Origin: Pseudomonadota bacterium
Lineage (GTDB): Bacteria > Pseudomonadota > Gammaproteobacteria > Pseudomonadales > Pseudohongiellaceae
Assembly: GCA_022566775.1 (NCBI GenBank)
Contig: JADFIJ010000007.1
Location: forward strand, 1-34,104
Direction of reading: 5' to 3'
Length of the DNA stretch: 34,104 nt
The position numbers and the translations under genes are program-made. Positions 29,031-34,104 of this stretch are shown here, one piece after another; the stretch's first letter is position 1, and each line of letters starts with the position of its first letter. Below the pieces are notes generated by a model. That model was not told the origin of the DNA. It made no database searches and was given only the letters and a program-made list of their open reading frames with translations.

Positions 29031-31217
29031 CTAATCTGGCAGCTTGAACACATACAGTGCGTTATGCCCGTCCGGGCTGCTCAGCTCCGGCGCCAGGAAA
29101 CTGCCGATGCGCCACGGGCTGCCGCCCTCGCGGCCGGCAGCAATGGCGATGTACTGTTCGCCATCGATGGCGTATGACACCGGAAACCCCTGCACCGATG
29201 TAGCGAGTCTGGTGCGCCACAGTTCCTCACCGTTGCTGACGTCGTAGGCGTGGACGTAACGGTCGTAGTCGCCTATGAACAGCAGGCCGCCGGCCGTACT
29301 CAAGGCGGCGGTCAGGAAAGGCGCGCGCTGCTCCACACTCCAGGTCTCATCCATGGTGGCCACGTTGTAGGCACCCAGTTTGCCGAACTGCTCATCGGTG
29401 CCGGGCATGGGCATCCATCTGCGATCCCCCTGAGTGCCGCCGGAGCCGATTTCAAATGTAGTTTGCCGGGGTGACATCTCCATGCAGGACTGGCTCAGCG
29501 GGATGATCAGTTGCTGGGTGGGGGGGTGATAGGTACTGGACTGCCAGTTATGGCCACCGGCGGTGGAGGGGCATACCGAGAGCCATTCTCCTATTTTCAT
29601 GTTGCGAATGTCTTCCCGATACCGTACCTGACCGGTTTCCAAGTTAAGCTCCGAAAACACATTTTGATAAACCGTCTGTTTTAAGCCCCGGAACTCTCCG
29701 CTGCGACGATCCAGCTTCCAGAGGATGCCGCTCTTGCCGATCGTCAGCAGGAAGGGTTCATCGAATATATCCACCAGCACCTGTTCGAATGCCTCGTCCA
29801 TGTCCAGGGATTCGCCGGGCACATGCTGTCGATACCACACCAGGCGGCCATCATCCGGATTCAGTGCCAGGGTGGAATTGGAATACAGGGCGGCGTCTTC
29901 GGTGGTGAGGCCGCGGCTCGCCGCCATCCAGGGCTTGGCCTGGGCGGTACCGAAAAACACAAGATTCAGATCCGGATCCCAGCTGCCGCTTATCCAGACA
30001 TCGACGCCGCCGCGGAATTCCAACGGTAGTCCACCCCAGCTATCGCCCCCGGCTTCCCCGGGCCGGGCGACGGTATAGGTACGCCAGAGTTCTTCACCGC
30101 TGCGGGCGTCGTGGCCGGTGATGAAACAGCTCTCTTCATAGAAACGGCCACACCCGGTGATGCCATTGATGACCTTGCCATTGGCTACGATGGGGCCGCT
30201 GGTGTTGGAGTAGCCCAGGCTGCTGTCGGCGATTTCAACATCCCAGCGTACGGCACCGGTACGGGCGTCCAGCGCCACCAGGTGCGCGTCGGTGGTGGCG
30301 ACATAGATCATGTCCTCCCACATCGCCAGCGTACGCAGATGCCCGCCCTGGCGACCCCCTTCCGGAAACTGCCGGCGGTATTCCCATAATAAGGTGCCAT
30401 CTCGCCCATTTAAGGCTTGCACGACGTTGCCAAAATTGGGAATGAAAATAAACCCATCTCTCACCAGTGGCGCCGGTTGGCTGCGGCCGGGTTCCATGCC
30501 CCAGACCCAGGCCAGGCTCAGGTTCTTAACATTGTCGGTATTGATTTGCGTGAGCGGCGTAAAACCGTGGCTCTGTGGAGTGCGGCGCCAATAGGTCCAG
30601 TCGGCGGCGGCTGGGTCGATCAGCTCAGCCGTGGTGACATTGCGAAAACCCGGCAGCGCTTGCAGGGAGCGGGTCAGTGCGCGTTCAGACCGGTAGATGG
30701 TGGCAAACTCCGGCACGCTGCTGCGAGCAGAGGGAGTGGGCATGGTGCCGGCTCTGCCGGGAACCGGTAGTCGCGGGGCTTGTCGCTGCACCGCGTTGGC
30801 CTGATCGCCAATGAAGGCGACCGCGTCAGATGAGAAGCTCAGCGCCTGGGAGCCAGGGGCGATATCGTTGGCGCTGAGCAGGTGCGCTACCAGGGCCGCG
30901 TAGTCTGCATCTGCCAGGCTCGCCGGCGCCTGTGGCGGCATCGTGCGTCGGATTAGATCCAACAGCTCGCTGACACTTCGATTCGACCAGTTGCTGGTGA
31001 AGTTGCTGCCGGCAAGCGCCGGTGCTTCGAATGAACCCTGCAGATCCAAGAGATGACAGACGGCGCAATTCTGCTGATAGAGGGTGGCGCCGGTGCCGGC
31101 CTGGGCCTGGGTAAAGCTGGCTTGCTCGAGCTCCTGCGCCAGCGAGGTGGCAGCACAGGAGGCTGCAAACAACAGCGACACGCTCAGAAGCCGTTTGCGG
31201 ACGCTTGGATTATTCAT
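29031..31217 (-). CDS. Cytochrome c-PQQ dehydrogenase (quinohemoprotein-type), N-terminal cytochrome c
   Basis: N-terminal signal, CAVCH heme motif, [34 protein letters not shown], propeller motifs ([17 protein letters not shown]), [17 protein letters not shown]. Confidence 0.9.
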   Translation of the reverse strand: MNNPSVRKRLLSVSLLFAASCAATSLAQELEQASFTQAQAGTGATLYQQNCAVCHLLDLQGSFEAPALAGSNFTSNWSNRSVSELLDLIRRTMPPQAPASLADADYAALVAHLLSANDIAPGSQALSFSSDAVAFIGDQANAVQRQAPRLPVPGRAGTMPTPSARSSVPEFATIYRSERALTRSLQALPGFRNVTTAELIDPAAADWTYWRRTPQSHGFTPLTQINTDNVKNLSLAWVWGMEPGRSQPAPLVRDGFIFIPNFGNVVQALNGRDGTLLWEYRRQFPEGGRQGGHLRTLAMWEDMIYVATTDAHLVALDARTGAVRWDVEIADSSLGYSNTSGPIVANGKVINGITGCGRFYEESCFITGHDARSGEELWRTYTVARPGEAGGDSWGGLPLEFRGGVDVWISGSWDPDLNLVFFGTAQAKPWMAASRGLTTEDAALYSNSTLALNPDDGRLVWYRQHVPGESLDMDEAFEQVLVDIFDEPFLLTIGKSGILWKLDRRSGEFRGLKQTVYQNVFSELNLETGQVRYREDIRNMKIGEWLSVCPSTAGGHNWQSSTYHPPTQQLIIPLSQSCMEMSPRQTTFEIGSGGTQGDRRWMPMPGTDEQFGKLGAYNVATMDETWSVEQRAPFLTAALSTAGGLLFIGDYDRYVHAYDVSNGEELWRTRLATSVQGFPVSYAIDGEQYIAIAAGREGGSPWRIGSFLAPELSSPDGHNALYVFKLPD

Positions 31218-31288
31218 GCCATCATCTCTTATTATCAGCTGCCCGCCGATTATTGCAGCGGCTCCTGTAGTCGACCCGATCGATCAAT

Positions 31289-32632
31289 TTAATTCAGCGA
31301 CAGGGTTTCCTGATATGCCCGCCTCTCGGCTATGGCCTGCACATACTGCTCTTCATCGATGTAGGTGATGCCGACCCAGGCATGACTCATCTCATCGACA
31401 CCCCGGCGGCCAAACACCACCCACTGGTTGGGGTCCGGGTTAATCGGATTGTTCGCCGTATTATCGAACACGGTGGTGAATTGCAGCACCGTGCCCCTCG
31501 GCAATATGGGTTTTACTTCGTCGGCATAAATGTAGGCGATCTGCCAGGTGTGGTTGTATTTATTCACCTGGCTCAGCACTTCCCTGCGACCGTCAGGATA
31601 AATGGCGGTCATGGTCATCACCTTGCCGCGCATGTGCATGTGGGGACGAAAACTGTGAAGCACCGCCGCCGACTGCAACACGTGGGTGCCCTGTAATACC
31701 TGATAGCCATGGGGAGGGATGATGATGTCCTGTCCCCTGGCCATGCCATTGAGGCCGTCTACCCTGAACATGGATTCGCCATTGGTAACGAGTTCCGGCT
31801 GCTGACCTTCGGGATAAAACCAGAGGCCGACCTCGACCACATCGTCTTCACCCCCGATACCCACCGGAAAATAGTGCAGGTTCCAGGCGATGTTGCCACC
31901 GGCCGGCACCAGCATGCCGGTGCCCTGAGGGTATATTTCCCAGGACTTGCCGACGCCATATCTGGCCAGTGCCACGGCGCGGCCGCCATCGGCGGGCTGC
32001 AGTACCGCATGGCCGTGGTGCACGACCTTCTTGCCCAGGGGAAAGGAGGGCTTAAATTCCGCCGCGCGCAGCCAGCGATCTGATTCGAGGCCTTCAAATG
32101 GCACATCCGGTGTCCACCACTGATCCTGACCATTGGCGATCACATCATAGGGTCTGGACTTGATAATCAGGTCAGGCGGGCCTAATTCCTCGGCGAGGTG
32201 CCAGGCACCGCCGGCGAGCAACTGGATCGGTGCGGGCAGGTCTGCCGGGTCGCCCTCGGGCGCTCCCCCGTCCGCCCAGGCGGCGAGCGTGGCTATCTGT
32301 TGTTCCGACAGCGAGGCATCGTTCTTGAACTGTTGAATACCGGTGGTGGGATCGTTATGCCAGGGCGGCATCATGCGCTTGCCGGTTCTGTCTTTTATCA
32401 GCGCAGCGAAGGGCATTACCTGCTGGTAGGTCTGCAGTGGCATCGGGCCGATACCGTCCGGATTGTGGCAGCTCACGCACTTCTGCTGCAGGATCGGAGC
32501 CACATCCCTGGCGTAGACAGGCGCGAATGCGCTACCGTCCTGGGCCAGCATACCACCGGTGAAACCCGTCAGCACCAGGAAGACGGCTAATTGTAAAATA
32601 CTACCTCGATGTGTTTGCCTGTAACTGTTCAT
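31289..32632 (-). CDS. Cytochrome c domain fused to copper type II (PHM/DBM-like) monooxygenase-like domain, exported
   Basis: Signal peptide; CVSCH heme motif and MMPPWH; candidate Cu ligands VVHHGH, WNLHY, PHMHMRG, DEMSHAW. Confidence 0.82.
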   Translation of the reverse strand: MNSYRQTHRGSILQLAVFLVLTGFTGGMLAQDGSAFAPVYARDVAPILQQKCVSCHNPDGIGPMPLQTYQQVMPFAALIKDRTGKRMMPPWHNDPTTGIQQFKNDASLSEQQIATLAAWADGGAPEGDPADLPAPIQLLAGGAWHLAEELGPPDLIIKSRPYDVIANGQDQWWTPDVPFEGLESDRWLRAAEFKPSFPLGKKVVHHGHAVLQPADGGRAVALARYGVGKSWEIYPQGTGMLVPAGGNIAWNLHYFPVGIGGEDDVVEVGLWFYPEGQQPELVTNGESMFRVDGLNGMARGQDIIIPPHGYQVLQGTHVLQSAAVLHSFRPHMHMRGKVMTMTAIYPDGRREVLSQVNKYNHTWQIAYIYADEVKPILPRGTVLQFTTVFDNTANNPINPDPNQWVVFGRRGVDEMSHAWVGITYIDEEQYVQAIAERRAYQETLSLN

Positions 32633-32697
32633 TCGGCGCTCCTGTTTAAGAGGTGGGTCTCAAGCTGTGTGGTTTATTCGTTGCTGTTTCAATTCTC

Positions 32698-33558
32698 TTA
32701 ATTACTGATATCGACCGTAAAATAGGCATTGGTATGGCAACAGTAAAATTCAAACGCCGCGATACTGTCAATGGTCTGCATGCGCACAATATAGCGCCCC
32801 GGGGCTGCGAACGTCGCCTCAACTTCGGTGGGTCCTGCAGCGGGTCTCATCATATACTCCAATTCGTCGAATTCGACAACACCCGGTCCAGAATGCTTGG
32901 CCCATCCCACCCATATTTCCTCGTCGGGGTGTTCGATCCAGGCGCTTAAGTTTACCGCTTCCCCCACCCGTCCGCTAATAGCAGCTTCGGAAAATAACCC
33001 CTTGCGACCACGCACGCCGACACCATCGGCGGATAGTTTCACCAGCGGTGCCACGTCACCGCGACCGCCGGAAGCCGGCTCGTCTAATACATAAGCCGGC
33101 AGAATGTGTCCGGGGATGCTCAGAGATTGGCTGGCGCTGCTCAGATTCCACACCACGGTTTCATCGATGCCGAAACTGGCAGGCACGGTGACGGTAAAAA
33201 CACAGAATTTGTGCCGGTAGCGCGGTGGCAGTGGATCGAAATGGGTGGGCAGAATGGCGTCAAGACTGGCGTCGCTTAGATGGTTATCGGTCCCCAATGG
33301 AATGGTCAGTGATTGTTCGGAATTGAGATTGAAGAAGCTGAAACAGAGACTCTTGCTGCCATCTGCATTGGCAAACCAGCCGTCGAACAAGGGAATCACT
33401 GGCTGGCCGCTGGGTCTTATGACATCGGCAGACCAGATCTGATTGGACAATTGAATCTGTTGTGCCACTGTACCCGCAATAGGCGAGAGCAACAGCGCCA
33501 GCAACAACGCCTGTAACAACAGGCAGCGCTTGCTTGACAGGTTCTTGCTCATCATCAT
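32698..33558 (-). CDS. Exported protein of unknown function, C-terminal Ig/PKD-like segment with Cys-Cys motif
   Basis: Signal peptide CLLLQALLLALLLSPIAGTVAQ; WAKHSGPGVVEFD...VEATFAAPGRYIVRMQTIDSIAAFEFYCCHTNAYFTV. Start chosen among several adjacent ATGs (33552-33558). Confidence 0.7.
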   Translation of the reverse strand: MMMSKNLSSKRCLLLQALLLALLLSPIAGTVAQQIQLSNQIWSADVIRPSGQPVIPLFDGWFANADGSKSLCFSFFNLNSEQSLTIPLGTDNHLSDASLDAILPTHFDPLPPRYRHKFCVFTVTVPASFGIDETVVWNLSSASQSLSIPGHILPAYVLDEPASGGRGDVAPLVKLSADGVGVRGRKGLFSEAAISGRVGEAVNLSAWIEHPDEEIWVGWAKHSGPGVVEFDELEYMMRPAAGPTEVEATFAAPGRYIVRMQTIDSIAAFEFYCCHTNAYFTVDISN

Positions 33559-34104
33559 GGCGAGGACTCTATAGATGCTGTAGTGCCCGCCGATAGTACT
33601 CAATCCCTGAGCCGTTGTCTCCTGCGGGCACCAATCCTGGGCCTTGCAACCCAGACTCTGGTCAGCTCGCTGGCTGTGCGGGAAGACGACTGATGTGTGG
33701 CTCCAGGCACGTGTTGCAGATCGCCTGCAGGGCGAATCCCAACTAGCGCGACTTCGGGTCGCACGCGCTCTAACACGCGATAATCGGGCTTTCTACCGTA
33801 CTTTAAGAGTAAATGCATCATTTGTTTGTAAGAGCGCGCTTTAGCGCTTTACGCTTATTGTGGTAGAATTCTCGAGGTGGCTTCTCTGGTTTTTGGCACT
33901 AAGGTGCTGAAATCTAAGAGAAGACGCTCGAATGTCCCTGTTCATAGTAGATATTATGCAAGAATCTACGGAATTATAGCATTACGTAATGGTAATATGT
34001 GTCATTAGAAATTAATTCATAAAGGTTTATATACTCGTTGATTGAGTATTTATTATTCATTTATCAAATCGCGTAAATGAAGTATAGATGAACAGCGGTT
34101 TTGC

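Noticed and set aside
33600-33844. Small overlapping ORFs on both strands at the right end
   Set aside because: Both-strand openness and hairpin density suggest a repeat rather than genes.
33865-33877. agaattctcgagg resembling an EcoRI-XhoI cloning linker
   Set aside because: A short match that can occur by chance; no flanking vector sequence was recognised.
1-34104. CRISPR arrays, transposases, integrases or prophage genes
   Set aside because: No regularly spaced repeats, transposase/integrase motifs or phage structural genes were seen; DUF3307 alone is not enough.

Overview
Most of this 34 kb window reads as a marine-type gammaproteobacterial chromosome segment, but its left end looks chimeric. 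About 1-530 encodes a planctomycete-like dockerin-type protein. About 530-1130 looks almost E. coli: the pbpC 3' end, the pbpC-ndk intergenic region and the 5' part of ndk. From about 1130 on, a different gammaproteobacterium continues ndk in frame and then runs through the conserved operon ndk-rlmN-pilW-rodZ-ispG-hisS-yfgM-bamB-der. Middle genes include a PLP-dependent threonine/serine dehydratase, an MBL hydrolase, DoxX, a DsbA-like protein, a DUF3307-like protein, an M23 peptidase, xseA and a DAACS symporter. From about 18.7 kb to 33.6 kb there is an unusual accessory block in which nearly every gene product appears exported. It holds four quinoprotein-type dehydrogenases (two fused to cytochrome c), a cytochrome c fused to a PHM-like copper monooxygenase with the full Cu-ligand set, a fumarylacetoacetate-hydrolase-family protein with a signal peptide, a membrane-anchored epoxide-hydrolase-like protein, an exported MBL protein, a small lipoprotein, a small secreted protein made of three ~35-aa repeats, and an Ig/PKD-like protein with a Cys-Cys motif. 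It also contains a structured intergenic region (20858-21010). No tRNA, rRNA, CRISPR array or transposase could be supported. All calls come from reading the sequence; no searches were run.
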